A stretch of DNA of 64,000 nucleotides from an uncultured Clostridium sp. (GCA_900554815.1 USIO01000002.1:1-64000), one strand, 5' to 3'. Shown: positions 26,272 through 34,212, counted from the first letter of the stretch. The notes: a model not told the origin generated them from the sequence alone. Program-made: numbers and translations.

Positions 26272-26620
26272 GTGTAAGTATGCTAGTTATTTCCTCTTCT
26301 TTAATATGCCTATAATAAGCCCCTTTTCCACATTTAAATATACATACTGTGATTTGCTCGTCTGGTGTATAATTATCTGGTGAAATAATTTCTACTTCTG
26401 GAACTTGTATCTCTATAATTTTTTCTCCATTTATGTAATCTCCTACTTCTGCAATAGCGACTAATGTATCACTACTTTTTACAATTTTTCCATATTCAAA
26501 TTCATAATGTTTGTCTCCGTCTACTAATTTTTTTATTATATCGCCATGGCCTCCAATTGTATTTTCAAGAATATATCCATACTCTGTTCTTACATATTTT
26601 TTTATTTCATTCTTTATCAT
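26237..26620 (-). CDS. Unknown early phage protein (127 aa)
   Basis: 127 aa, mostly beta, including an EVGDYINGEKIIEIQVPE strand pair and a C-terminal EEEITSILTHEQYYQ helix. Similar proteins occur in phage early regions with no function known. Ribosome site GGGGGTG upstream; overlaps the next upstream gene by 14 bp. Confidence 0.55.
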   Translation of the reverse strand: MIKNEIKKYVRTEYGYILENTIGGHGDIIKKLVDGDKHYEFEYGKIVKSSDTLVAIAEVGDYINGEKIIEIQVPEVEIISPDNYTPDEQITVCIFKCGKGAYYRHIKEEEITSILTHEQYYQNAYKK

Positions 26621-26972
26621 TTTGCACCCCCAAAGATTTTAATATATCTCTTGCAAATTCATAATTTGTCAAGGCTATAGTTTTGCTTCTTAACCAACTT
26701 CTTCTATCGTGAGTGTCCTCATCCGTGCTTTGTATTAGTCTTTCAAAATGCTTCACTGTTTCTATATTATTTTTCATGCTTTGTTTTAATTTCATAATTA
26801 GTCTGTCTATCATACGGTCTTTTTCAATTATTTCAAATACATATTTTCTATTGCTTTCAATTTCTCTTTCTAAGCCTTCTTTATAAAATTTCAGATGCTG
26901 TAATACTATATTTATTGCTGATTCACTTGGACTTAGGGTCTCTAATTCTTTGATTGCTTCTTCAATTAACAT
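26607..26972 (-). CDS. Helical early phage protein (121 aa)
   Basis: Start placed at 26972, where GAAAGGAG precedes ATG; 34 further in-frame codons upstream overlap the neighbour without a ribosome site. The product is nearly all helix (coiled coil from ~25 to ~90). No family recognised. Confidence 0.6.
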   Translation of the reverse strand: MLIEEAIKELETLSPSESAINIVLQHLKFYKEGLEREIESNRKYVFEIIEKDRMIDRLIMKLKQSMKNNIETVKHFERLIQSTDEDTHDRRSWLRSKTIALTNYEFARDILKSLGVQNDKE

Positions 26973-26973
26973 T

Positions 26974-27360
26974 TTATTTTTTCTCCTTCCTTTCAGACTT
27001 ATCTTTGTCATGTATTCCAAATGGTAATTCAAAACCTTTTTCGAATACCCATATATGATACATATTGGCTGCATCTACTAACCTATCTTTTTGTGGGAAT
27101 ACTTCTATTGCGACTCTATCTTCTCCAAATAAGCTATCTTTTAGCCATTGTTTCTCTTTCCATGTTATTTCAGTTCCGTCCTTATTTCTAAAAGCACAAT
27201 GTATCACTTTCCCCCATTCTGTATTAATTTCTCTTGTAATTGCTGCATATTCTCCATTATATGTATAATCTCTATTCATCTGACCAAACCAACCGCTTCC
27301 TTTTCTCATTGATTTTGGTGATGGTTTTTCTATCCATCTATCATTTAAATTTATGCTCAT
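26974..27360 (-). CDS. DUF7694-like phage protein
   Basis: 128 aa. Short basic start, then GMFGQ-like GWFGQMNRDYTYNGEYAAI and HCAFRNKDGTEITWKEKQWLKD, a conserved pattern of small phage proteins around a domain of unknown function; then a MYHIWVFEKGFELPFGIH end. Its one-base overlap with the upstream gene (at 27360) shows operon organisation. Confidence 0.65.
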   Translation of the reverse strand: MSINLNDRWIEKPSPKSMRKGSGWFGQMNRDYTYNGEYAAITREINTEWGKVIHCAFRNKDGTEITWKEKQWLKDSLFGEDRVAIEVFPQKDRLVDAANMYHIWVFEKGFELPFGIHDKDKSERKEKK

Positions 27361-27776
27361 TATTCAGTCTCCTTCCTTTTCTTTGCACATTTTAAGTCCT
27401 GTATTACTCTTGGTGTATATTGCCTATTTTCTTGATTACTTTTTAATGTTGCTATGTTTTTTATTGTTACATCTGTTTCTGCACAAATGCCTTTTGTTAT
27501 AAATTTGCTTGTATAAGGTTTAATTGTATTTATTAATTCTATTTTGTCTTTAATCATTCTTCTTTCTTTCAGCACTTTTTCTAATCTTTTATATGTACTC
27601 ATTATTTCTATTGCATTTAATTTACTTAATTCAATTTCATGTAATAGATCATCTCTTTCTCCTTCTTTTTTATACAATTCAGCATTTAATTTCTTTTCTG
27701 TATCTTCTATATTGAAGAAGAAATATTTTATATTTTCTAATAAATCTAATGTTTGTTTCATATCTTCAATTATCAT
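27360..27776 (-). CDS. Unknown early phage protein (138 aa)
   Basis: 138 aa, predominantly helical with Lys/Glu-rich stretches (residues ~20-80) and a basic C-terminal tail. Ribosome site AAAGGAAG upstream. No recognised family. Confidence 0.55.
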   Translation of the reverse strand: MIIEDMKQTLDLLENIKYFFFNIEDTEKKLNAELYKKEGERDDLLHEIELSKLNAIEIMSTYKRLEKVLKERRMIKDKIELINTIKPYTSKFITKGICAETDVTIKNIATLKSNQENRQYTPRVIQDLKCAKKRKETE

Positions 27777-27813
27777 AGTTTTCTTCCTTTCCTTTGTGTT
27801 TTTATTTTATAAA

Positions 27814-27984
27814 TTAGATACTAATATGGTTTCCAGTCCTATCTTTGTAATTATTACAACTTTCAGATGAATTAAGCGTTTTTAGTTTTAATAAACAATA
27901 TGAAAACTTATCGTTTAATGTTGGAATACACCATTCACAATTTTCACAGTTTTCAGTTGTTTTTCTTTTTAATATTTTTTCCAT
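27814..27984 (-). CDS. Small Cys-rich phage protein (56 aa)
   Basis: A short ORF from 27984 to 27814. Cysteines are arranged C-x-x-C-x-x-C near residue 13-19, then single Cys at ~30 and ~43, a pattern of phage zinc-binding proteins. GGAGTAAATG precedes the start. Function unknown. Confidence 0.6.
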   Translation of the reverse strand: MEKILKRKTTENCENCEWCIPTLNDKFSYCLLKLKTLNSSESCNNYKDRTGNHISI

Positions 27985-27992
27985 TTCTTCAT

Positions 27993-28517
27993 TTACTCCT
28001 TTTCTATCAATTCTTCAGCCCAATATAATTTGTACATAGGATTATTAACTTTTTTGTTACAGTAATCACTTACAGTCTGTCTACTTATAAATAATTTTTT
28101 TGATGCATCTCTTGTTCCCTTAAAAACCTTTGATATAACTCCTTTTTCGTCGAGCATAACTATTGATTTTCTATGTGACTGCCAACCAGTTCTTTTTCCC
28201 GCTTCCGATCGTGTAACTATAATTAAGTTTGATAATTTATTATCAGAAATGATACCGTTTTTGTGATAGACTACTTCATTTTTCTTTAATTTTCTTACAA
28301 ATGTTTCCATTACTGTCTTCGCAACATTAAAGTTTTTTCTTTTTCCATCAATAGTCAAAATTATTATTTGCAAAGATCCTTTTTTAAATGTCTTTAGATA
28401 TCTATACTTATATTTATAAATTTTTCTAAATCTTCCGTAATTACTAACTTCATATCTTGAATTTAATATATTTCTCCAAATTTCATCTTTGTACTTAATT
28501 TCATATTCTTTAATCAT
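27993..28517 (-). CDS. NUMOD4/HNH homing endonuclease
   Basis: 174 aa from 28517 behind AGAGGAGAAAA. N-terminal NUMOD4 motif (EIWRNILNSRYEVSNYGRFRK), central HNH block (VVYHKNGIISDNKLSNLIIVT), then a C-terminal NUMOD1-like DNA-binding helix (GTRDASKKLFISRQTVSDYC). It is a free-standing homing endonuclease that spreads itself among phage genomes; it overlaps its upstream neighbour by 8 bp without disrupting any gene. Confidence 0.88.
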   Translation of the reverse strand: MIKEYEIKYKDEIWRNILNSRYEVSNYGRFRKIYKYKYRYLKTFKKGSLQIIILTIDGKRKNFNVAKTVMETFVRKLKKNEVVYHKNGIISDNKLSNLIIVTRSEAGKRTGWQSHRKSIVMLDEKGVISKVFKGTRDASKKLFISRQTVSDYCNKKVNNPMYKLYWAEELIEKE

Positions 28518-28908
28518 TTTTTCTCCTCTGTATCTCATAACAAGCTTCTCTTACTTCTTGATATATCTCTTTTGTACTCCATTTTTTGCCTCCCACTCTA
28601 ATTTTTCGTGGTAATAATTCTTCGTAACCTGCATAGTCTCCATAGTGAGCATAGTCCCAACCTATAAACCACCCATCTATTTTTTGGTTCTCTGACACAT
28701 ATAAATAGTCATTTGCATAGGTTACTCCTCCATGAACATTTAAATCGATTTCTTCCATATCTTTACCATAATATTTTGAATTTTCTGGTACTTTTATATA
28801 TGCTGTTGGATGTAACCCTAAGTTGAAAATAAAATATAATAAACCTAGACAATATCCTGTATCAAGAACTTCTCTTTTATATTCAGCTTGATATATCATT
28901 TCTTTCAT
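28510..28908 (-). CDS. Unknown phage protein (132 aa)
   Basis: 132 aa, rich in Tyr, Trp and Gly in the central part (HGGVTYANDYLYVSENQ, GWDYAHYGDYAGYEELLP). Conserved small globular phage protein by look, without catalytic motif I can name. It directly follows rusA. Confidence 0.6.
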   Translation of the reverse strand: MKEMIYQAEYKREVLDTGYCLGLLYFIFNLGLHPTAYIKVPENSKYYGKDMEEIDLNVHGGVTYANDYLYVSENQKIDGWFIGWDYAHYGDYAGYEELLPRKIRVGGKKWSTKEIYQEVREACYEIQRRKND

Positions 28909-28917
28909 AGTTACCTC

Positions 28918-29328
28918 CTAATATTCTGATATTTTGACTATAACCTTTGGTGTTTTTGCATATTTTTTAAATATTCTTACATCTGTTATTTGTGCATCAT
29001 CTTTAAAAGCAAACTTATTTAACGCATCACTTATTATTTTTCCTATATTATCCCAATCTGGTTTCTTTGTTGGACTTATTCCTCCTGATAGCATTTCCGC
29101 TTCTTTCTTCTTGCTTGTACTCTTTGGTATATCAAAGTATGCTATTATTGTCATAGTTACTCTTCCTTCAATTGGCTTGTAATTTGGATATTTATATAAA
29201 AATATTTGACGCACTAAATATTCATAGTTCTTTGTTTTGGTTGGAGTATAGGCTCGTCCTGTATATGTATTCATTCGTGGTCTTGCCTTTCCTGTTATTT
29301 GTTCATTTATCTCAATTTCATAATTCAT
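28918..29328 (-). CDS. rusA: RusA-like Holliday junction resolvase
   Basis: 136 aa. The RusA signature is intact: GKARPRMNTYTGRAYTP near the N-terminus, then KKPDWDNIGKIISDALN with catalytic aspartates and KDDAQITDVRI. It cleaves four-way junctions as a dimer, resolving recombination intermediates before packaging. Located in the early/replication operon as expected. Confidence 0.93.
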   Translation of the reverse strand: MNYEIEINEQITGKARPRMNTYTGRAYTPTKTKNYEYLVRQIFLYKYPNYKPIEGRVTMTIIAYFDIPKSTSKKKEAEMLSGGISPTKKPDWDNIGKIISDALNKFAFKDDAQITDVRIFKKYAKTPKVIVKISEY

Positions 29329-29341
29329 TTGTTACACCTCT

Positions 29342-29626
29342 TTATTTTTCTGGCATATAATATACTTTTGGTATGTTATAAAATTCTGATTGCATAGTAT
29401 TTTGTCTATTTACTTTTAATACTACTCTTTTAAATTCTTGTGTAATTGCATTTAAAATCTCTTTGCATTTTTCATAACTATCATAGGTTCCTATTACATC
29501 CCAATAATCATCTCCATAGTTTATTTCTATGTCAAATTCAATTTCATCTGGTTCTATTTTTATGAAATTTACTCTTTGTAAATTCACTATTACATCTTTA
29601 TTCTGACTCACAATTAACATCTTCAA
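29342..29626 (-). CDS. Phage protein, paralogue of the 87-aa gene at 30017
   Basis: 94 aa. It shares its layout with the protein at 30017-30280: a MLIVSQNKD start, an N-x-x-R segment, an IGTYDSYEKCKEIL middle and a final YYMPEK. The pair are diverged tandem duplicates. Function unknown; overlaps the upstream gene by 29 bp. Confidence 0.65.
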   Translation of the reverse strand: MKMLIVSQNKDVIVNLQRVNFIKIEPDEIEFDIEINYGDDYWDVIGTYDSYEKCKEILNAITQEFKRVVLKVNRQNTMQSEFYNIPKVYYMPEK

Positions 29627-30011
29627 ATCCTCCTATCTTAAATTCAATTGTTGTTTCTATTCTATAATCTATTTCAAAACAGAATAATCCTATTACTGAT
29701 CTAAATTTATATTTTTTCATAAATTCATTATGCATTTTAATTGCCTCATTTTTTTGATATCCCATTCCCATTAAGAGTTTTATAAATCTTTTCTTTGTTA
29801 TCGCCCTTGGCATAACTTCAAGAGTAAGCTCTCCAGTTTGATTTGCTCCAACATTGTACAATCCTACACATTCATTTTTTTCTCCTGTTGCTTTTCCTAC
29901 TTTAGCTTCAGATATCGAAGTTATCTTTCCTAACTCTTTCATCTCTCCTGTTTCTCCGTTTAATGAATAACAAACTATACTTGCTATACTTGGTTTATTT
30001 TCTTCTCCCAT
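29598..30011 (-). CDS. Phage protein with ITKKRFIKLL C-terminal motif (second copy)
   Basis: 137 aa when started at 30011 behind AAGGAGTG. The N-terminal half is beta-rich (GETGEMKELGKITSISEAKVG). The region ~70-110 (AITKKRFIKLLMGMGYQKNEA) repeats the motif of the 25251-25688 protein. It lies between the two copies of the duplicated SQ-protein. Confidence 0.6.
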   Translation of the reverse strand: MGEENKPSIASIVCYSLNGETGEMKELGKITSISEAKVGKATGEKNECVGLYNVGANQTGELTLEVMPRAITKKRFIKLLMGMGYQKNEAIKMHNEFMKKYKFRSVIGLFCFEIDYRIETTIEFKIGGFEDVNCESE

Positions 30012-30016
30012 ATATT

Positions 30017-30280
30017 TCACTCCTTTGGCATCACATACGCTGATGGTATAGTATGTATGCTTTTTATGTCTCCAGTAAGATTCTTCACTGATGCATAAGA
30101 TAAATATGTTTTTATAATATATTCTAAAATCTTTTCTGCTCTTTCTTCTGTTTTATAATTTCCTAATAGCTCTCCATCGGCATTAATCTCAAAATATTCT
30201 TCTGTATCATTACTTATCCATATACTCTTTATTCTCTCAAAATTTATAATTTTCTTTCTGTCTTGACTTACTATTATCAT
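30017..30280 (-). CDS. Phage protein, paralogue of the 94-aa gene at 29342
   Basis: 87 aa with MIIVSQDRKKIINFERIKSI start, GNYKTEERAEKIL middle and a YVMPKE end, aligning over its whole length with the protein at 29342-29626. It touches the upstream gene by one base. Function unknown. Confidence 0.65.
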   Translation of the reverse strand: MIIVSQDRKKIINFERIKSIWISNDTEEYFEINADGELLGNYKTEERAEKILEYIIKTYLSYASVKNLTGDIKSIHTIPSAYVMPKE

Positions 30281-30525
30281 TATTTATTTTCACTCCTTCC
30301 ATATTTTCCTGTATCGTTACCATAATTGCTTTTTGTTTTCTGTGCAAATTCTTCCATTGCTTTTACTACATCTTCTCTATTAGCATTTGATACATATAAC
30401 ATCTCTCTGCCATCACTGTCTCCAAATTCAAATGCTAATACTACAAATCCCCAGTTTTCTGGTAGTTCTTCTTTTACTTTTCTTGCAATTTCTTGCATTT
30501 TTCCTTTTATAATTTCATTTCCCAT
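30280..30525 (-). CDS. Small phage protein (81 aa)
   Basis: Start at 30525 (ATG after AAAGGGAAG). Helical N-terminus, then GFVVLAFEFGDSDGREMLYVSNANRED and a helix. Small proteins of this form are frequent in Firmicutes phages; no function established. Confidence 0.6.
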   Translation of the reverse strand: MGNEIIKGKMQEIARKVKEELPENWGFVVLAFEFGDSDGREMLYVSNANREDVVKAMEEFAQKTKSNYGNDTGKYGRSENK

Positions 30526-30820
30526 AATTTTCTTCCCTTTCTTTCTCAAATTCTTTTATTACTGGATTTAAACATTTATTGCATAATGCCAATTTTATTT
30601 CTCCTCTTCTAGTAACCGTATGTGGTATTATTGCAATTCCTCCTGTCATATCTTGCCTCTTCTTAGTAATCTTTATTTCGGATCCGCAATAATCACATTT
30701 GTAATAGTTGTATAGCTTTTCTTTTTTATAATTAACTACATTTCCTCCATCTGGAGTTGGTTTATATTTTGTGTAAATTGGTACTTCACTCCTGCAAGAT
30801 AATTCATAAAACTTATTCAT
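30515..30820 (-). CDS. Zinc-ribbon phage protein (101 aa)
   Basis: Start at 30820 behind AAGGAGAAAGG. Two CxxC pairs (CDYCGSEI and CNKCLN) bracket a beta segment containing KKRQDMTGG, a probable zinc ribbon. Overlaps the next gene by 11 bp. Function unknown, perhaps nucleic-acid binding. Confidence 0.6.
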   Translation of the reverse strand: MNKFYELSCRSEVPIYTKYKPTPDGGNVVNYKKEKLYNYYKCDYCGSEIKITKKRQDMTGGIAIIPHTVTRRGEIKLALCNKCLNPVIKEFEKEREENYGK

Positions 30821-30821
30821 G

Positions 30822-31585
30822 TTATATTCCTTTCTCCTTCTCCATTTCTTCATGCAGACAAACTATAAAATAATTTATAATTTCTTCTAGTCTGTAGTAT
30901 GGTTTTTCTGTTATGTACTTCTTGGTCTTGTAATATTTCAATGTGAATTTTTCCCTTGTAAGCTTATTTAAATAAACTCTATGCGGACTAAGATATATTT
31001 CTTTCAATGCCCAGAACATTATTTTTTCATCTAAAACTCTTTCCTGTGGCATCAGATTATATATTTCAATATTTCCGGCAATACATTTCTAACCTTTTTA
31101 GTAGAACTATTAAGCATTCTCTGTCATTTTCGTTCAGTCCAATTTCTTCTCCGCTATCTCCTTTATAAATATAATTAAATAATAAGTTTAGTTTAGTTAT
31201 AATGTGTTCGTCTGCCTGTTCTTCCGCTTGTGCGTTCGGCTGTGCGTTCGGTTGTTCTTCCGCTTGTTCAAATTGCTCATTATACAATTTCGTTATTGTA
31301 TATGAAGAAGCATCATTTTGATTTATTCCGCTTCTTGTATAAAATATACTGATTATTAATCAATTCATTTCTTGCTCTTTGTAGAGCTGATATATTTAAA
31401 CCTTTCACTTTGCTCATTAGAATAGTATTTGTTACTTTAAACTCTCGAAGCCAGTCTGTCTTGCAAGCTATCTGCAGTAATACTAAATATATTGAGATAG
31501 CATTTGCAGAGATAGGCTTGAAGTCTAATGTAGAATAAAATTCAGAGAGCTGTTTTTCAAGGTCTATTTGGCATTTTCTGTTCAC
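30822..31585 (-). CDS. Phage replisome organiser-like protein requiring two +1 shifts at CGG
   Basis: Three frames make one 253-aa product. Part 1 (31585-31331, 85 aa) is a winged-helix replisome-organiser domain (FYSTLDFKPISANAISIYLVLLQ..., LQRARNELI) that reaches AAG-CGG (31330-31328) and then runs into TGA. Skipping one C gives GGA and the expected continuation Y-K-K-G-INQNDASSYTI. Part 2 (84 aa) has an Ala/Glu/Gln/Pro/Asn repeat tail and reaches TGC-CGG (31077-31075). A second +1 leads to GNIEIYNLMPQERV and part 3 (84 aa, DnaD-like helices). Both shifts restore glycine. Without them the three pieces would be fragments lacking good ribosome sites. Confidence 0.8.
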
Positions 31586-31647
31586 ACATTCCCCACTCCT
31601 TTCTTAATGTTGTCCTATTCGACAAAATCTCTTGTTGCACAAATAAC

Positions 31648-32034
31648 TTATTCATTTTGTGCTTCTGGAGTGTTATGCACTCTATTCATGACTTCTTCTT
31701 TTAATAAAAATAGCAAAGCTGTATTATTAATAGGATAATCAACATCAAATTGTTGTTTTAAGTCTAATTCTAAATGTACATAACGCATTGCTCTTTCAAC
31801 CTTTGAAAATGTTGTTTTATGTTTTCTTGCAATTCTTGAATATAACTTCATCATTACTATATTTCCATTTTCTGAGTTTTCTTCATCTTCTATTACAAGT
31901 AACAATGCTGTTACCCAATACTTAAAACCTAGAATATGTGTTTTTATTCCTATTTCTTTTAATACCTGCTTTGCTATTTTCTTTATTTTTTCTGATTCTT
32001 CTAGTTTTATATTTTCTTGCATATCTTTTTCCAT
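31648..32034 (-). CDS. Phage protein with Spo0A C-terminal-like DNA-binding domain
   Basis: 128 aa. Residues ~25-100 resemble the Spo0A effector domain: I-K-T-H-I-LGFKYWVTAL, then KLYSRIARKHKTTFSKVERAMRYVHLE matching the LYP-x-IA-K-x-x-T-x-x-x-VERAIRH recognition helix. The receiver domain is absent. It probably binds DNA, perhaps host 0A-box promoters or phage sites; this is inference. It lies just upstream of the replisome organiser. Confidence 0.75.
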   Translation of the reverse strand: MEKDMQENIKLEESEKIKKIAKQVLKEIGIKTHILGFKYWVTALLLVIEDEENSENGNIVMMKLYSRIARKHKTTFSKVERAMRYVHLELDLKQQFDVDYPINNTALLFLLKEEVMNRVHNTPEAQNE

Positions 32035-32079
32035 TGTCCCTTTCCCCCTTTCTTTATAAATTCAAGGTGTCTTTCGTGC

Positions 32080-32202
32080 TTATTTTCCCCTTTTTGATTG
32101 TTCTTCCTCTTCTTTTGCACTTTCGCTACTTGCCCTTAATAATGTGAGTATTACAAATGATGCTATGTAGCCTATAATAAATCCTAAAATAAACTTGCCC
32201 AT
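32080..32202 (-). CDS. Single-pass membrane protein, DUF3789-like (40 aa)
   Basis: An ORF from 32202 to 32080 with one N-terminal membrane helix (residues ~3-22) and a short charged Glu/Lys tail, the form of DUF3789 proteins of Firmicutes phages. It starts two bases after the preceding gene's stop. Function unknown. Confidence 0.6.
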   Translation of the reverse strand: MGKFILGFIIGYIASFVILTLLRASSESAKEEEEQSKRGK

Positions 32203-32203
32203 T

Positions 32204-32725
32204 TTATTCTTCTATCTCCTTCCACATTTCAAGCAAATGTTGTTTTGCTTTTTTCAAATGTTGTTCAATCTCAGGCATATCCATTTGTGTTATGTTATAT
32301 ATAACTGCGTGCCATTGTTCACTTCCATGTCTTTGTAAAGCATGGTGTAATTTTAATGTATATGTACCATAATGTTCATCTTCTGGATCATCTGCGAAAT
32401 CTATATCAAATCTAAATAGTAGATTGTAGTCTAAATCATAGTCTAATCCTTCATCTTCTTTAAATTGTTTCCAATTATCATATTCTGATGTTCTTTTTGT
32501 CTCCCAACATTCACAATAATAACTATGATTTGTAGGCTCCAATTTGAGCTTTTTATTTTCTTCAATTTTATTTTGATGTTCTTGTATTCTCCTTGGAATT
32601 ACTATCATTGCATTACAATAATCACAGCATCTTCCGTTGTTTATCGGCTCTGCATTATTTCCATATCCTTCATAACTTTTTCCACAAATGCTGCAAAAGT
32701 TTTTATTTTTTATTTCTTTTTCCAT
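32204..32725 (-). CDS. Zinc-finger phage protein (173 aa)
   Basis: 173 aa. The N-terminal CSICGKSYEG and CCDYCNAM pairs form a zinc ribbon. The rest is highly charged (many Asp, Glu, His, Trp), with LFRFDIDFADDPEDEHYG and a helical C-terminus. No known family. Confidence 0.6.
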   Translation of the reverse strand: MEKEIKNKNFCSICGKSYEGYGNNAEPINNGRCCDYCNAMIVIPRRIQEHQNKIEENKKLKLEPTNHSYYCECWETKRTSEYDNWKQFKEDEGLDYDLDYNLLFRFDIDFADDPEDEHYGTYTLKLHHALQRHGSEQWHAVIYNITQMDMPEIEQHLKKAKQHLLEMWKEIEE

Positions 32726-32799
32726 TTTCTTGCCCTTTCTAACTTTCTGTGATAAAATATAAACAGAAAGTATTTATATAAATATTTTTCAAAAAGAGT

Positions 32800-32922
32800 T
32801 TAATTTTTTATACTTTGGTCGGTATTTGAGATTAGCTCTTTTTTCCTTATTAATTTCAATTTGCTTTTCATTTTGGCTAAGGTTATAATGTGCCAATAAT
32901 AACATTTATCTAAACTATCCAT
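32800..32922 (-). CDS. Small basic phage protein (40 aa)
   Basis: An ORF starting at 32922 behind GGAG with a 7-nt spacer, overlapping the 53-aa gene by 13 bp. The product is basic with LAKMKSKLKLIRKKE in its middle. Existence is supported only by the ribosome site and packing. Confidence 0.45.
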   Translation of the reverse strand: MDSLDKCYYWHIITLAKMKSKLKLIRKKELISNTDQSIKN

Positions 32923-33071
32923 TTTATTTCTCCATCCTTTCTGAATGTTCCTAAAATAACATTCAATGCTTTGATTTCTCTAATTTGTTCCTTTGTTCTA
33001 GCTTTATGTTCTGGTTTTCCATATCTGTAACACATTTTCTCTAATATACTAACGGCTTCTTTTATATCCAT
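32910..33071 (-). CDS. Small phage protein (53 aa)
   Basis: An ORF starting at 33071 behind GAAGGAGG. The 53 residues (DIKEAVSILEKMCYRYGKPEHKAR, then helices) look like a conserved small phage protein. It overlaps both neighbouring genes. Function unknown. Confidence 0.6.
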   Translation of the reverse strand: MDIKEAVSILEKMCYRYGKPEHKARTKEQIREIKALNVILGTFRKDGEIKWIV

Positions 33072-33219
33072 ATTCTATTTCCTCCTTCAAAACCCACTCT
33101 AAGGCTTCTACTACTGCTGAATGCATTTTTTGTTCTGTTGTTCTATCTTTAAAACTTGTATTTTCCAGATATTCTTTATGCCTTTTTATTTCTTCCCTTA
33201 TTTGTTTTTCTGTTTTCAT
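33049..33219 (-). CDS. Small helical phage protein (56 aa)
   Basis: Start set at 33219 where GAGGAAAAG precedes ATG; nine extra codons upstream lie in the neighbour. Charged helix (KQIREEIKRHKEYLENT) followed by AVVEALEWVLKEEIE. Similar short helical proteins are common in Clostridial prophages. Confidence 0.6.
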   Translation of the reverse strand: MKTEKQIREEIKRHKEYLENTSFKDRTTEQKMHSAVVEALEWVLKEEIEYGYKRSR

Positions 33220-33433
33220 ATTTTTTCTTTTCCTCGCTTTCTTCATAGATTGTTTCTATAACCAATATTATTAATAATCCTAAGATAGGTATTAAATATT
33301 CCCCTCCAAATGCATCATAACCTCTCATTTTAGTTGCATAATCAATTGATATTATTGTTAGTATAATTGTCGCTATAATTATTAATATTTCTATTATCCT
33401 TACTATAAATTTTTTCTTATTAACTATTTTCAT
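33176..33433 (-). CDS. Two-helix membrane protein (85 aa)
   Basis: 85 aa with membrane segments at ~10-28 and ~45-62, a Gly-rich loop between them, and a long basic cytoplasmic tail. Lies directly after the excisionase-like gene (14-bp overlap). Possibly affects superinfection or lysogenic membranes; unknown. Confidence 0.6.
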   Translation of the reverse strand: MKIVNKKKFIVRIIEILIIIATIILTIISIDYATKMRGYDAFGGEYLIPILGLLIILVIETIYEESEEKKKYENRKTNKGRNKKA

Positions 33434-33767
33434 TTTCTACACTTTCCTTTCCTTTTTCAAAATCGCTCTTCAGTATATCAATTTCATTATTGGCAGTTAT
33501 CTTTCTTAGTTCAAAATAGATCATACTAAGAAGAGCTTCTTTACTATTATTTTTAATCTTTATACCTTGAATATATAGTCTGGCCGCTTCTTTATCAGCT
33601 TTTCCTATGTTTCCTATATCTGCTTTAGATATTTTAGGAAAATCCGGCTTGTCAAATATGTTTCTTGCATTATTTATTCCTATTCCTAAAATCTTTGCCA
33701 ATTCTTTAGGAGATATAGTATCTGGAGCTTCCTCCCAAGTCATTGTTGGTTTGCATTCTCCTCTCAT
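33420..33767 (-). CDS. Excisionase-like HTH protein
   Basis: 115 aa. Residues ~15-55 form a winged HTH of the excisionase/MerR-like kind (TISPKELAKILGIGINNARNIFDKPDFPKI, then a KADKEA-x-x-YI wing). Ribosome site GGGAGGAAA at 33767. Its leader contains a 17-bp sequence also found ahead of the integrase gene, supporting a role in integration/excision control. An alternative is a general early regulator. Confidence 0.65.
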   Translation of the reverse strand: MRGECKPTMTWEEAPDTISPKELAKILGIGINNARNIFDKPDFPKISKADIGNIGKADKEAARLYIQGIKIKNNSKEALLSMIYFELRKITANNEIDILKSDFEKGKESVENENS

Positions 33768-33835
33768 TTTCCTCCCTCCTTGTAATTTTGTGTGTCGTTC
33801 CGCAATTTTTTATTTTTTTCATAGCATTCTCCTTT

Positions 33836-34087
33836 TTATGAATTTAATTCATATTTTTTAGTAAAAAAATATTTGGTTGATTCTTCAATAGGTATTCCTA
33901 ATAAATTACAAATTTCTATTATTTCCATTTGATTAAATGGAGATTTGCAATTTATTTTGTTTGAAAAACTTCCTGTACTCATTTCAACGCCTCTCTTTTG
34001 TAGCTCTCTTACAAAGTTAGCTTCACTTCCAAAATATGTTCTTATTCTTCCTCTTAATAGTGAATAGTCTAATAATTTTAACATCAT
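33836..34087 (-). CDS. Cro-like DUF739 regulator
   Basis: 83 aa, DUF739-type: LLDYSLLRGRIRTYFGSEANFVRELQKRG followed by the STGSFSNKIN recognition helix. It is the first early gene, divergent from the repressor, so it likely acts as Cro. Its last codons contain a perfect copy of the operator palindrome ATGAATTTAATTCAT (33838-33852). Confidence 0.82.
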   Translation of the reverse strand: MMLKLLDYSLLRGRIRTYFGSEANFVRELQKRGVEMSTGSFSNKINCKSPFNQMEIIEICNLLGIPIEESTKYFFTKKYELNS

Positions 34088-34110
34088 ATCACTTCCTTTC
34101 TTTTGATTTT

Positions 34111-34125
34111 ATGAATTTAATTCAT
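34111..34125. promoter_or_regulatory. Repressor/Cro operator O1
   Basis: Perfect 15-bp palindrome ATGAATTTAATTCAT at the start region of the leftward early transcript, just downstream of its -10. Identical copy at 33838-33852 and a related one (ATGAA-5-TTCAT) at 34173-34187. Confidence 0.65.
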
Positions 34126-34135
34126 ATTTTCCATT

Positions 34136-34164
34136 ATAATATATTAGACTTTAAAAAATGTCAA
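34136..34164 (-). promoter_or_regulatory. Early leftward promoter
   Basis: Minus strand TTGACA (34164-34159), 17-bp spacer, TATTAT (34141-34136), next to TATAAT. It reads into the Cro-like gene and lies between two operator palindromes. Confidence 0.75.
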
Positions 34165-34172
34165 TACTTTTT

Positions 34173-34187
34173 ATGAATTTTTTTCAT
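34173..34187. promoter_or_regulatory. Repressor/Cro operator O2
   Basis: ATGAATTTTTTTCAT shares the ATGAA-5-TTCAT arms of O1 and lies 9 bp upstream of the -35 of the leftward promoter, in the divergent control region. Confidence 0.5.
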
Positions 34188-34212
34188 TTTTTTGTATTTT
34201 CTTTCAAAACTA

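Noticed and set aside
31066..31287. Independent small gene with TTG start in the replisome organiser region
   Set aside because: No ribosome site; reads naturally as the +1 continuation of the upstream winged-helix frame.
31066..31585. Frameshift explained by an extra T in the T-run near 31340
   Set aside because: Removing a T also gives an open frame, but skipping C at CGG yields the better YKKG-x-NQ continuation and matches the six other sites.
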